From Nesterenkonia sp. (GTDB lineage: Bacteria; Actinomycetota; Actinomycetes; Actinomycetales; Micrococcaceae): DNA of 58,278 bases. The stretch lies in assembly GCF_029265375.1 (NCBI RefSeq), contig NZ_JAJUJJ010000019.1, positions 1-58,278 on the forward strand. Reading direction: 5' to 3'. Positions 15,085-27,515 of this stretch are shown here, piece by piece. How positions within the stretch are numbered: the stretch's first letter is position 1; every line of letters starts with the position of its first letter. Under the pieces are notes generated by a model. It did no database searches, was not told the origin of the DNA, and saw nothing but the letters and a program-made list of their open reading frames with translations. Made by a program: the position numbers and the translations under genes.

Positions 15085-17941
15085 CTAGAGCGACTGCGGC
15101 AGCAGGAGCTTGAACAGCTCCCGCCGGGAGGACAGCCGCAGCTTGGCCAGGATGCTGCTCATATGCGACTCCACTGTGCGCACCGAGATGACCAGCCGCT
15201 CGGCCATCTCATTATTGGACAGCCCCTCACCAGCCATCAGCGCGATGTCACGCTCCCGGGAGGTGAGGATCTGCAGCGAGGCCATGGCCTCCTCGCTGAT
15301 CCATTCCGGCAGGCCGGCCGGTGCTCGGCGGGGTGCCGCCTGGGGGCGTGGGGGCCGGATCCCGGTGAGCTCGCGAATGATCTCCTCTGTCTGGTCGGCC
15401 AGCCCCTCTGCTCCGCAGCTGCGCCACAGCTGCAGGGCCCAGCCTGCCAGCACCTCGACCGAGGCGACGTGCCGGGCCAGCTCGGCGCGGTGACGAATGA
15501 CCAGCTGGGCGCAGTCCATAGCCAGCAGCGCCCGGTAGATGCGGTAGCCTCCGCCGTCGCCGACTAGCAGCCCCGGCCGGATCGGCGGCTGGGCACTGAT
15601 CGCCTCAAGCGCTGCCCCCAGGTGGTCCCACGCCCGGGAAGCGTCCTGGGCGGCGGCCCGCAGACCGCGAATATGCTCTGTGACGTAGCGGGTCAGGGAC
15701 TCCGAACCCGCCGCAGCGGCAGCAGGCAGCTCCAGCAGCTGGGGAGCCAGCTCGGCCACACAGCCCGAATAGTACTGCGCGCGGGCAAGCAGCACTGCTG
15801 AGGTGATGCCTGAACGCCACCAGCGGGCCGTGCTGTGCAGCCGCAGCAGATGGGCCGCGGCGCGCTCGTGGTCACCGGCCGCCAACGCTCCCCAGGTCAA
15901 GGTGTAGTGCTTCGGCGCCTGGGCGATGGCTCCGTACTCCTTGCCGATGGAGGTGACGACGTCGAGCACGCGCTCCCAGGCTGCGCCCTCACCGCGGGCA
16001 TGGGGCACCAGCGCCCCGATGCTGTAGGCCGCCATAGACAGCACGTCCTCGGATTCTCCCAGCACCTCTTCGGCGGCACCGGCGGCTGCGGTGTGGGCCT
16101 CCCCCCACAGGCCGGCGTCGAAGTAGATATGGGCCAGCTGCACCTGCACATAGGTGGCCAAACCTTCGTCCAGGTGCTCGGCGCGCTGCAGCACCCAGGT
16201 GAGGTCCTCCACGGCGGCGGCTCCGGAGCCGGTCTGGCGGTGCAGGGCCCCGCGCAGTCCCCGCTGTGTCACCAGCGCCCGGCGGGTGGAGGCATCCGCA
16301 GAGACCTGCTGCAGCAGGGCGCTCAGGCGGTCCTGCGCTCCGGCGGTGAGGAATCCGGCCTCCAGCTGGTGCCACATCTCGATGATCAGGTGAACATTTC
16401 GCAGGTCAGCCAGCAGCGTGGGCGAGCGCACCTGCGCCTCGGCGGCGGCCAGCGCGCTGGAGGCGGCCTTCAGCAGGTCGCAGCTGCGCCCGAAGGTGCC
16501 CAGGGCAGCGCTGCGTTGCCCGGCCGAGGCCACGGCTTCGGCAAAGACCACCAGAGTGTCGACGCAATCGCTGCTGAGATCGCTGACGCGTTCCAGCTCT
16601 GCATAGCCGGCATCCAGATCTCCGGCGGCAAAGTGCAGCAGGGCGGCCACGCCGGATCGCAGCGCTCCGGGCGGCAGGTCCGTCAGGGCATGCTCGGCCA
16701 GCCGCAGGTCCTCGATGCTCTTGGCCCGCAGCGCGGTGCGCACGAAGGTCTGCACCACGTGCTCCTCTGTGCTGATGCCCATGGCCGCCCGAGCGCAGCG
16801 CAGAGCCTGGCCGCAGTCGCGCTGCTCGGCGCGGGCCAGCAGCTCGGAGGTGAGCTGCTCGGCGGCCTCCGGCGCTGCCGAGCCAAGCTGCAGCTCCAGC
16901 TGCAGCGCCGCCGCAGACTGCAGCAGCGGTTCGGGCACCACCTGCGCCAGACGACGGTGCATCTCCGCTCGCCGGTGCGGCTGCAGCTGCGTCCGGATCC
17001 CATCTGCGATGACATGGTGCTGCAGGCGGAGTCGGCGCCGCGGTCCCCTGCCGGCCAGCAGACAGGTGCCCTCCAGCCCCGCGATGTCCGGCGGGACATC
17101 CAGCAGCTGATGCAGCTGAGCAGGAGTAAGTCCGTCGTCGCTGAGCACAATGAACTCCAGAGCTTCCCTGACCCCCGGCTCATAGAGCGCCAGCTGCTCA
17201 GCCATGGTCTGGGCCATCTGCTCGGCCGGGCCTGCCTCGGAGCCCACTGCGGCGATGGCGTCGGTGAGCCGGCGTCCCCGGCCGGCCGGTTCATCGGCCA
17301 GCCACTGGGCCACGTGGGCGACGAAGAAGGGGAATCCGGAGATCTCCTCCTGGATGCGGGCGCACAGCCGCTCGCTCACCGGAAGCCCGGTGTGACCGAT
17401 GATGACTTCCTGGATCTCGGAGACGCTGAGCGGCTTGAGCACAATATGCAGCGCCTCCCCTTCGGTCTGGGCCAGACGGCGGAAGCGGGTCAGGTCACTG
17501 CGGCAGCTCGCGCGCATGGTCACCAGGTTGAACATGGGGACGAACTCAGTTTCGCGCACCGACTGGTAGATGATGTCGGCGCTCATCGGATCCAGCCACT
17601 GCAGGTCTTCGAAGGCGACCACTATGGGTTCACTGATCGCATCAGCGGCGACCTGCACCCAGCGGAAGAGCTCGTCCTTGTCCTGCGGAGCCTGGTAGCG
17701 CTGCGGGGTGCGCAGCAGGTGAACAGCCCCGTAGCCGGGAGTGTGCTGATCCTCGGGGTCGAGGTAGACGTTTACCCGCCACCACCCGGTCTGCCGGGCT
17801 GCCTCATTCAGCAGCGCAGACTTCCCGATGCCGGGAGGCCCTTCGATGAGCACGAAGCGCGGCTCGTGCTTGGACTGCACCTCAGCGGCGCAGAGCGGCG
17901 AGCTCGGCCGTGCGGCCGACGAATGCGTGCAGTGTCGCCAT
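15085..17941 (-). CDS. large LuxR-family ATP-binding regulator (LAL type) with apparent +1 frameshift
   Basis: Reconstructed, the protein has about 951 residues. It has an N-terminal AAA/NTPase domain with Walker A GPPGIGKS at about 34-41 and Walker B IVVAFEDLQWLD. A long helical TPR-like middle follows. A C-terminal LuxR helix-turn-helix reads LTSRERDIALMAGEGLSNNE then VRTVESHMSSILAKL. Such LAL proteins are transcription activators of diverse pathways; the target here is unknown. The natural start is ATG at 17939-17941, preceded by GGGAG, and yields MATLHAFVGRTAELAALRR before TGA at 17882-17884. The rest reads on in the frame entered by skipping one base there. Either the gene is damaged, recoded, or the base is an error. 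Confidence 0.8.
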
Positions 17942-17991
17942 CTGCGCTCCCAGGGGTTACGTGAACCCATCCTACGGCCAGAGGCAGACAA

Positions 17992-18038
17992 GAAAACCGG
18001 CGGTGGTCTCAACCTTCCCCTGAAGAGACCACCACCGG
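17992..18038 (-). terminator. intrinsic terminator downstream of nrdR
   Basis: A 14-bp stem with one mismatch (17997-18010 against 18025-18038) with a 14-base loop is followed on the minus strand by TTTTCTTG. It lies 15 bases after the nrdR stop and before the regulator gene start, so nrdR transcription should end here. The regulator must then have its own promoter within 17942-17990. Confidence 0.85.
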
Positions 18039-18052
18039 CCTTCGATGAGAGT

Positions 18053-18556
18053 CTACCGGAAACCGAAGCGCGGCTGTACCACCTTGGCTCCGCCGCCGGA
18101 GGACGCCTCCAGCTCCTCACGCCGCAGTTCGGCGATGGCGGCTTCGAAATCATCCAGATCCTCGAAGCCGCGGTACACCGAGGCGAAGCGCATGTAGGCG
18201 ACGACGTCGAGCCGCTTCAGCGGCCCCAGAATGGCCAGTCCGACGTCGTTGGCGTCCACCTCTGCGTTGCCTGAGGCGCGGATGGTCTCTTCGACCTCCT
18301 GCGCCAGCACCGCCAGGTCGTCGGCAGTGACCGGACGGCCTTGGCAGGCTTTGCGCACTCCGTTGATGACTTTGGCGCGGTCGAACGGCTCGGCGGCGCC
18401 GGACCGTTTGATCACACTCAGTGAGGTGGTCTCCACAGTGGTGAACCGCTTCGTGCACTGCGGGCACTGGCGCCGGCGGCGGATACCGGATCCGTCATCC
18501 AGGGTGCGCGAGTCCACCACACGCGATGAGTCGTGGCGGCAGTACGGACAGAACAT
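18053..18556 (-). CDS. nrdR: ribonucleotide reductase transcriptional repressor NrdR
   Basis: NrdR is a zinc-ribbon/ATP-cone repressor that senses dATP/ATP and shuts down ribonucleotide reductase genes. The 167-residue protein has the four zinc ligands Cys3, Cys6, Cys31 and Cys34, followed by the ATP-cone (about residues 48-138, with [20 protein letters not shown]). Length and order match the family. A pair of NrdR-box-like sites lies immediately upstream (18588-18632), suggesting autoregulation. A terminator follows. No nrd structural genes are present in the window. Confidence 0.95.
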   Translation of the reverse strand: MFCPYCRHDSSRVVDSRTLDDGSGIRRRRQCPQCTKRFTTVETTSLSVIKRSGAAEPFDRAKVINGVRKACQGRPVTADDLAVLAQEVEETIRASGNAEVDANDVGLAILGPLKRLDVVAYMRFASVYRGFEDLDDFEAAIAELRREELEASSGGGAKVVQPRFGFR

Positions 18557-18587
18557 GCGGGCCTCCTCTCCCTACCCACAGTCTATC

Positions 18588-18632
18588 CACTACATATTGT
18601 GCCGAACAACGTTTCGGACGCAATATCTGGGG
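18588..18632 (-). promoter_or_regulatory. pair of NrdR boxes upstream of nrdR
   Basis: CACTACATATTGTG at 18588-18601 differs at one position from the palindromic NrdR consensus CACWATATATWGTG. A weaker match, CGCAATATCTGGGG, lies at 18619-18632. The two start 31 bp apart, about three helical turns, which is the spacing known for paired NrdR boxes. The sites sit between the dnaE stop (18634) and the nrdR start (18556) and so should control nrdR itself. Confidence 0.7.
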
Positions 18633-18633
18633 G

Positions 18634-22157
<3,524 letters not shown>

Positions 22158-22161
<4 letters not shown>

Positions 22162-23108
22162 GGGGAACCTCCGAGGATGTCGATGGCCTGGGCGAGGTCT
22201 GCGGGGTAGTCGCTGCGGAACGTCATCTGTTCGCCGCTGACCGGATGGGTGATGCCCAGCTGCACTGCGTGCAGCCACTGCCGGGTCAGTCCCAGGTCAC
22301 TGGCCAGCTGGGGGTCGGCGCCGTAGGTGAGGTCTCCGGCGCAGGGGTGTCCCAGCGCGGAGAAGTGCACCCGGATCTGGTGAGTCCGGCCGGTCTCCAG
22401 GGTGATGTCCATCAGGCTGGCCCGGCCGTAGGCCTCCAGCAGCCGGTAGTGGGTGCGGGCCTCACGGCCGCCCTCGATCACCGCGAATCTCCAGTCGTGA
22501 CCCGGGTGGCGTCCGATGGGCGCATCGATGGTGCCCTCATGGGGGTCCGGCAGCCCCTGGACCAGGGCGTGGTAGGTCTTCTGCGGGGTCCGCTGACGGA
22601 AGGCGTCTTTGAGGACTGTGTAGGCCCGCTCGGACTTCGCCACCACCATCACTCCGGAGGTGCCGACGTCGAGCCGGTGGACGATGCCGCGGCGCTCCTG
22701 GGCTCCGGAGGTGCTGATGCGAACGCCTGCGGCCAGCAGCCCCCCGATGACAGTGGGGCCCCGCCATCCGGGTGAGGGGTGGGCCGCCACTCCGACGGGC
22801 TTGTCCACCGCGACGATATCGGCGTCCTCGTAGAGCAGAGTCATCTCGTCCACAGCCTCCACTGTGATCTCGTGCGGGTCCTGCTCCGCGGGGGCGTCGA
22901 CGGCGATCTGCGCCCCGGCCGGCAGCTTCTCCGACTTCTTCACCGGTGTGCCGGCGGCTCTGCCTTGGGTCCGGTCCACCGCCCAGCACACTCGGTCAGC
23001 GGAGATCCACTCGGCGGCCTCGGTCCGGGAGACCCCGAGCAGCGCAGCCAGCACGGCGTCGGCCCGCTTGCCGGCCAGGTGCTCAGGAACCTGCAGCTGC
23101 TCGCTCAC
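22158..23108 (-). CDS. rluD: RluA-family 23S rRNA pseudouridine synthase
   Basis: The 316-residue protein has an N-terminal S4 RNA-binding domain ([20 protein letters not shown]) and an RluA-type pseudouridine synthase domain. The latter contains the catalytic Asp in HRLDVGTSG near residue 141, KTYHALVQG and the [11 protein letters not shown] motif. It isomerises specific uridines in 23S rRNA. The RluD assignment (helix 69) follows the usual position beside lspA in actinobacteria and is not proven by sequence. The GTG at 23106-23108 overlaps the lspA stop, while a long upstream frame to 23564 is antisense-free but lies inside lspA. Confidence 0.9.
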
Positions 23109-23662
23109 TCCGCCTCCTTCTGCTCGGCGGTATGACGGCGACCGTCCATTCCCACGCCGAAGAGCATCAGAGCGCACAGACCAATGATGGAGCAGACGAT
23201 GAAGGAGTCGGCAATGTTGAAGATGGCGAAGTGCGGAACGGAGATGAAGTCCACCACATGGCCCTGACCGAACTGTTCCAAGCGGCCCTCCACCAGCGAC
23301 GGCGGACGCAGCAGCCGGTCGGTCAGATTCCCCGTCACGCCGCCGGCGAGTCCGCCCAGGCCCAGCGCCCACAGCCAGGACCCGCCGAGCCGGCGGGCGT
23401 ACCACAGCGCCAGGCACAGCACAGCCAGCTGCACCAGGGTGAAGATCCAGGTGTGGTCGGTACCGATGGAGAAGGCCGCCCCCGGATTCAGGTGGTAGCG
23501 CCAGAACAGCACCGGCGGAAGGACATCTATCTGCTCGCCGAGGGTCATACTGGTCTCCACCCACCGTTTGGTGGCCTGGTCCAGGACAAAAGCCAGGACC
23601 GCGACCCCTGCGAAGAGGAGGGTCGCGGTCCTGCGGCTCGGCGTGGTCTGGGAGGAGGACAT
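23105..23662 (-). CDS. lspA: prolipoprotein signal peptidase II
   Basis: LspA cleaves the signal peptide of diacylglyceryl-modified prolipoproteins in the membrane. The 185-residue protein has four transmembrane segments (about residues 12-30, 68-88, 94-112 and 150-170). The two catalytic aspartates appear in GNLTDR near residue 110 and FNIADS near 146. The N-terminus is a short Ser/Thr-rich cytoplasmic tail. It starts a three-gene overlapping unit with rluD and dnaE and lies 23 bases downstream of divIVA. Confidence 0.95.
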   Translation of the reverse strand: MSSSQTTPSRRTATLLFAGVAVLAFVLDQATKRWVETSMTLGEQIDVLPPVLFWRYHLNPGAAFSIGTDHTWIFTLVQLAVLCLALWYARRLGGSWLWALGLGGLAGGVTGNLTDRLLRPPSLVEGRLEQFGQGHVVDFISVPHFAIFNIADSFIVCSIIGLCALMLFGVGMDGRRHTAEQKEAE

Positions 23663-23685
23663 CTCCTCCAGTCTACTCTGCGGCT

Positions 23686-24618
23686 CTACTCTGCGCCGGT
23701 GGCTTCCTTCTCGATGGACCCCTTGGCGTTGAGCTCGTTGAGCTGGGACTCGATGTAGTCCTTCAGTCGGGCGCGGTAGTCGCGCTCGAAGCTGGTCAGC
23801 TCGCTGACGCGGGCCTCCAGATCGGACTTCTTCTTCTCCAGCGCATTCAGCGTGCGGGTGGAGGTCAGCTCGGCCTCCTCGATCATGTTCTCCGCGCGAG
23901 TCTCGGCCTCGGTGACGATCTCGCTGCGCCGGCGCTCGGCCTCGGTGATGTACTCCTCGCGGGTACGCTCCCCCTCGGCCACCAGCTCATCGCGCTTGGT
24001 AGTGCCCTCGTTGATGAGCTCCTCGCGCTTGGACTCGCCCTCAGCGATCAGCTCGGAGCGCTTGGCCTCACCCTCGGCGATGTAGCGCGCCCGGGTCTGC
24101 TCACCTTCAGCGACGTACTGGTCGTGGAGCTTCTGAGCCATGGCCAGCACACCTGCCGCCTCGGCGGCCGGCTGATCGGTGCCAGCACCGGCCTGAGTCT
24201 CGGCAGCGTCGGTCTGCGGCTGCTCGGCCGCAGCCTCGGCGGCGGGACGCTCCTGGGCGGGACGGGTGCCCAGAGCGTATTCGGGGTAGGCAGTGACCTC
24301 CGGATCCCCGGCCGGCTGCTCTTCGGACTCCTCGTCCTCCTGCGCCTCGATGGTGCCGGTCACCTCCGCAGAGGTGCCGGCGTAGCCGGAGAGTCCGGCG
24401 TCGTTGAGCTCATCGGGCTCCACATATCCCGGCGCATTGTCCAGCTGCTCCTGCAGGGACGCGACTTCGGCGGCCAGGTTCTCATTCTCCTGGATCAGGC
24501 GACGCCATTCGACGACGACCTCGTCGAGGAAGTCGTCCACCTCGTCCTTGTCGTAGCCGGGGCGGAACTTGGTCTCCGGGAACTCCTTGTTCAGGAGGTC
24601 TTCTGGCGTCAGAGCCAT
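23686..24618 (-). CDS. divIVA: DivIVA/Wag31 polar growth and septum protein
   Basis: DivIVA marks negatively curved membrane at poles and septum and recruits growth machinery in actinobacteria. The 310-residue product starts MALTPEDLLNKEFPETKFRP, the conserved membrane-binding domain, with a first coiled coil near 25-60. An acidic Pro/Ala-rich linker (about 61-158) follows, then a long second coiled coil. Residues 168-255 consist of eight 11-residue units of the type (Y/L)IAEGExKRxE. The ATG at 24616-24618 is set by a GAGGTGA site eight bases upstream; the frame's earlier GTG lies inside that site. The linker lacks similarity to any domain I recognise. Confidence 0.93.
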   Translation of the reverse strand: MALTPEDLLNKEFPETKFRPGYDKDEVDDFLDEVVVEWRRLIQENENLAAEVASLQEQLDNAPGYVEPDELNDAGLSGYAGTSAEVTGTIEAQEDEESEEQPAGDPEVTAYPEYALGTRPAQERPAAEAAAEQPQTDAAETQAGAGTDQPAAEAAGVLAMAQKLHDQYVAEGEQTRARYIAEGEAKRSELIAEGESKREELINEGTTKRDELVAEGERTREEYITEAERRRSEIVTEAETRAENMIEEAELTSTRTLNALEKKKSDLEARVSELTSFERDYRARLKDYIESQLNELNAKGSIEKEATGAE

Positions 24619-24756
24619 AGAAAGCGTCACCTCATCATCAGTGGCCGTGCGGGCTGCTTGCAGTCTCGCGCCTCAGAATACCTACCCGGCGGCGCAGGTC
24701 TCGACCTGAACCTTCAAGTGAGGGTTCACGAGTCAGACTGAACCGTCAGCGGCGGC

Positions 24757-25053
24757 TCAGCCTGCCCCACCGATGGAGGCGACAATGACTTTGGCGATGA
24801 TAACCGCCAGGAACAGGATGATGAACCCGACGTCGAGCGCAACCCCGCCCAGGTTCAGCGGGGGGATGCGCCGCTGCAGCCAGCGCACCGGCGGATCGGT
24901 GACCGTGTAGATGCCCACTGCCAGGACGAGGACCAGACCCTTGGGCCGCCAGTGCCGCGCAAATGACTCGGTGACGTTGAAGATGATCCGGATGATCAGG
25001 GCGTACTGATAGATGGTCAGCAGGATGTAGATCGGTGCAGTGATGAGGTCCAC
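24757..25053 (-). CDS. YggT-family membrane protein
   Basis: This 98-residue protein has two hydrophobic segments (about residues 5-27 and 70-93) around the conserved VTDPPVRWLQRRIPPLNLGG block. That block defines the YggT/YlmG family, which lies between sepF and divIVA in Gram-positive division clusters. The family has been linked to membrane organisation at division and to thylakoid nucleoids in plants. The biochemical role is unknown. It starts with GTG at 25051-25053. The gap to divIVA (about 138 bases) holds the likely divIVA promoter and an imperfect inverted repeat, TGAACC...GGTTCA, near 24708-24730. Confidence 0.9.
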   Translation of the reverse strand: MDLITAPIYILLTIYQYALIIRIIFNVTESFARHWRPKGLVLVLAVGIYTVTDPPVRWLQRRIPPLNLGGVALDVGFIILFLAVIIAKVIVASIGGAG

Positions 25054-25079
25054 GGGCGACTAGCCTACCCGACAGTGTT

Positions 25080-25300
25080 GGTCCCGGCGGCGGGGAAACC
25101 CCGCTCGCCTCTCGCTCGGCTGACGCCGAGCTTCACACCTGAAGCGCTGGTCCCGGCGGCGGAGAGATCCCGCTTGCTTCTGGCTCGGCTGGCGCCGAGC
25201 TTCACACCTGAAGCGCTGGTCCCGGCGGCGGAGAGATCCCGCTTGCTTCTGGCTCGGCTGGCGCCGAGCTTCACACCCGACGGCGCTGCTCCCGGCGGCG
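25080..25300. repeat. 69-bp tandem repeat between sepF and yggT
   Basis: Three units begin GGTCCCGGCGGCGG at 25080, 25149 and 25218 (period 69), with a partial fourth (CTCCCGGCGGCGGG) at about 25288. Units two and three are almost identical over 60 bases; unit one has diverged. Each unit holds a stem-loop, GCTCGGCTGGCGCCGAGC, and unit one also holds GCGGGGAAACCCCGC. The 69-bp period keeps several frames open on both strands, but no ribosome site or known protein family supports translation. The array occupies most of the 331-base gap between the two genes; nothing else is visible in that gap. Confidence 0.9.
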
Positions 25301-25384
25301 GGCAGCCTTGCAGGCCTCTGAGACCCGGGACCGGCCCCGTGGCGCGCAGGATCGGGCACCCGGTGCTGTAGGAGCCGACGCAGA

Positions 25385-26011
25385 TCAGCTCTGGTTGAAG
25401 AAGGTGGAGCTCTTCTCCGGCTCGGCGGCGGCCTTCTCCTCGGCCAGGACCTCCACGTTCTTCGGAGTCAGCAGGAAGACCTTATTGGTGACTCGCTCGA
25501 TCGAGCCGCCGAGTCCGAAGACCAGCCCTGCGGCGAAGTCCACCAGCCGCTTGGCCTCGGCCTCCCCCATTTCGGTGACATTCATGATCACCGGAATGTC
25601 CTCGCGGAAGGACTCACCGATGATCTTGGCGTCGTTGTAGGACCGGGGGTGGACTGTGGTGATCTTTCGCATAGGGGAGCTCTCGTCGCGGGAGGAAGGT
25701 GCACGCTTGATGGGGGTCACCGGCGCCCGGTAATCCGGATCCACGGCCAGGTTGGTGCTGTTGTAGCTGTTCTGCGGCTTCTCCTCAGCCGCAGGCGCGG
25801 TACGGTCAGCCAGCGAGACCACAGAGCCGCTGGGCTGCTGAGCTGCCGGCGCGGCGGCCTGCACGGAGCTGCGCGGAGCGGCCGCCGCACTGCTGCGCGG
25901 CTTCTCCGCAGCGGAGGAAGCGCCCGTCTCGCTGCCGAAGCTCTCCTCCTGGTAGTCGTCACCATCGGCCAAGCCGAGGTAGATCATGGTCTTCTTCAGT
26001 GCACCGGCCAT
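25385..26011 (-). CDS. sepF: cell division protein SepF
   Basis: SepF anchors FtsZ to the membrane and aligns Z-ring bundles. It is essential in actinobacteria, which lack FtsA. The 208-residue protein has the N-terminal membrane-targeting helix ([16 protein letters not shown]), a long Ala/Ser/Pro-rich linker (about 22-110), and the C-terminal SepF domain. That domain shows [20 protein letters not shown] and [18 protein letters not shown], followed by [12 protein letters not shown]. The ATG at 26009-26011 is preceded by CAGGAG. Its place after ftsZ, pgeF and yggS is the standard actinobacterial order. Confidence 0.95.
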   Translation of the reverse strand: MAGALKKTMIYLGLADGDDYQEESFGSETGASSAAEKPRSSAAAAPRSSVQAAAPAAQQPSGSVVSLADRTAPAAEEKPQNSYNSTNLAVDPDYRAPVTPIKRAPSSRDESSPMRKITTVHPRSYNDAKIIGESFREDIPVIMNVTEMGEAEAKRLVDFAAGLVFGLGGSIERVTNKVFLLTPKNVEVLAEEKAAAEPEKSSTFFNQS

Positions 26012-26060
26012 GAGATTCTCCTGGGGAAGGTTGGGTCATTGTCACTGCGCGTGATTGAGA

Positions 26061-26780
26061 CTACCTGGCATAGGGTCTTTCCCCGAGGACATCGCGGCCG
26101 ATCCGCAGGTGTGTCGCTCCACATGCCACCGCCTGCTCCAGATCCTGGCTCATACCGGCAGAGAGGGCAGTGGCCTCCGGGTGCTCGGTGCGCAGCTGCT
26201 CGGAGAGTTCGACCAGCCGTTGGAAGGCTGCTTCCGGGTTCTCCTCCAGCGGCGCGACGGCCATCAGTCCGGCCAGATGCAGCCCGTCAGCTGCGGCGAT
26301 CGCCTCGGCGATGGCCGGAACCTGACCCGGCGCCGCTCCGCCCCGCGCGTCCTCCGGCGTCGGGGTGCGCAGGTCCACCTGCACCAGACAGTCCAGCTCC
26401 CCGCTGCGGTGCCCCTCCGCCTGGGCCCGGGTCACCGCCTTCTCCAAGGCGCCGACCAGCTTCAACCGGTCCACCGAATGCACTGCGGAGGCGTAGCGGG
26501 CCACAGATTTGGCCTTATTGCTCTGCAGCTGGCCGATGAAATGCCAGTCGAGCTGAAGGTCGGCGGTCTCTGCGGCCTTCTCAGCGGCCTCCTGATCCTT
26601 GTTCTCCCCCAGCTGGGTCACCCCCAGGCTGTGCAGGCGTCGGACGTCGGCGGCCGGGAAGTATTTGGTGACCACAATCAGCTCTGGCTGCTCGGTGCGG
26701 CCGGCACTTTCGCAGGCTCGCTGGATGCGTTCGACGACGGCGGCCAGGTTCTGCTGCAGCTGCTCAGTTCGGGAGTCCAT
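26061..26780 (-). CDS. pyridoxal phosphate homeostasis protein (YggS/PLPBP family)
   Basis: The 239-residue TIM-barrel protein binds pyridoxal phosphate on a lysine in LIVVTKYFPAADV but has no known catalytic activity. Homologues regulate the cellular PLP pool and amino-acid metabolism. Other family motifs are GENKDQEA, WHFIGQLQSNKAK and LSAGMSQDLEQAV with THLRIGRDVLG. The ATG at 26778-26780 overlaps the pgeF stop by one base (TGATG). An in-frame TTG three codons upstream is a less likely start. It sits between pgeF and sepF. Confidence 0.93.
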   Translation of the reverse strand: MDSRTEQLQQNLAAVVERIQRACESAGRTEQPELIVVTKYFPAADVRRLHSLGVTQLGENKDQEAAEKAAETADLQLDWHFIGQLQSNKAKSVARYASAVHSVDRLKLVGALEKAVTRAQAEGHRSGELDCLVQVDLRTPTPEDARGGAAPGQVPAIAEAIAAADGLHLAGLMAVAPLEENPEAAFQRLVELSEQLRTEHPEATALSAGMSQDLEQAVACGATHLRIGRDVLGERPYAR

Positions 26781-27478
26781 CAGCTCCAAATTACACCGGC
26801 GATGCGTCCGGCCGGCTCCCCGGTGCGCTGACTGCGCCGGTGGGAGAAGAGCTGGGGATCTTCGATGGTGCAGCCGGCGACGTCGACCACCTCGGCTCCT
26901 GCTGCGTTCAGGACTCGGACGGCTTCGGCCCGCAGGTTCAGGGCAGGGGTTCCCCAGCTGGTCTGCGAGCTCAGGGCGGGCCGGTCAGCAGTGAGCTCCC
27001 GATGCATCTCCGCGGGCACCTCGTAGCAGCTGCCGCAGGCTCCGGGACCGATCCAGGCGGTGAGCTGCTCGGCACCTTCCCGGCGCAGCGCCTCCAGGGT
27101 GTTCTCCAGGATGCCGGCGACCAGACCGGGGCGTCCTGCGTGGGCCGCCCCGGTGAGCCTGCCGCCTGAGGAGGTGACGGCGCTGAAGAGCACCGGCAGG
27201 CAGTCGGCCACCAGCACGGCCAGGGCGGGGTGTGCCTCACGGCTGATCCATGCGTCCCCGGTGGGGACTCCCGGCACTTCTGCGTCGACCACATCGGCAG
27301 AGTGCACCTGGTTCAGAAACCGCAGTGATCCGGGCGCTATCCCCATCTGTTTCTGAAGCCGGAGGCGGTTCTCCTCGGCGTCGGAGCCCACGTGGCTGCC
27401 CAGGTTCCCGGCGGCCGCAGACGTGAAGGCGACGTGGAGCTCACCGGCGGTCTCGCCCCACCAGAAGGGTGAGCCCAC
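26780..27478 (-). CDS. pgeF: PgeF/YfiH (LACC1-type) polyphenol oxidase family protein
   Basis: The 232-residue protein has the family's conserved zinc-site motifs FLNQVHSADVV, VLVADCLPVLF, AAHAGRPGLVAGILENTLE and WIGPGACGSCYEV. Homologues have been described as copper oxidases, as purine nucleoside phosphorylase/deaminase enzymes, and as peptidoglycan-editing factors; which applies here cannot be told. The start is GTG at 27476-27478, with GGAGG four bases upstream. It is chosen because the longer frame to 28039 runs through ftsZ. It follows ftsZ by 37 bases and overlaps yggS. Confidence 0.9.
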   Translation of the reverse strand: MGSPFWWGETAGELHVAFTSAAAGNLGSHVGSDAEENRLRLQKQMGIAPGSLRFLNQVHSADVVDAEVPGVPTGDAWISREAHPALAVLVADCLPVLFSAVTSSGGRLTGAAHAGRPGLVAGILENTLEALRREGAEQLTAWIGPGACGSCYEVPAEMHRELTADRPALSSQTSWGTPALNLRAEAVRVLNAAGAEVVDVAGCTIEDPQLFSHRRSQRTGEPAGRIAGVIWS

Positions 27479-27515
27479 GTCGCCTCCTGCGATGGGAAGG
27501 TTCTCGCCGGAAGTC

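Noticed and set aside
15835-17964. 709-codon open frame on the plus strand
   Set aside because: It lies antisense to the LAL regulator; low-complexity Gly/Gln/His composition is typical of a high-GC shadow frame and no motif is seen.
25065-25274. 23-residue-repeat peptide in the 69-bp repeat
   Set aside because: The repeat keeps several frames open on both strands by its length alone, with no ribosome site; kept as a DNA repeat instead.
25080-25300. CRISPR array
   Set aside because: The 69-bp units are directly adjacent, with no unique spacers, and no cas genes are present.
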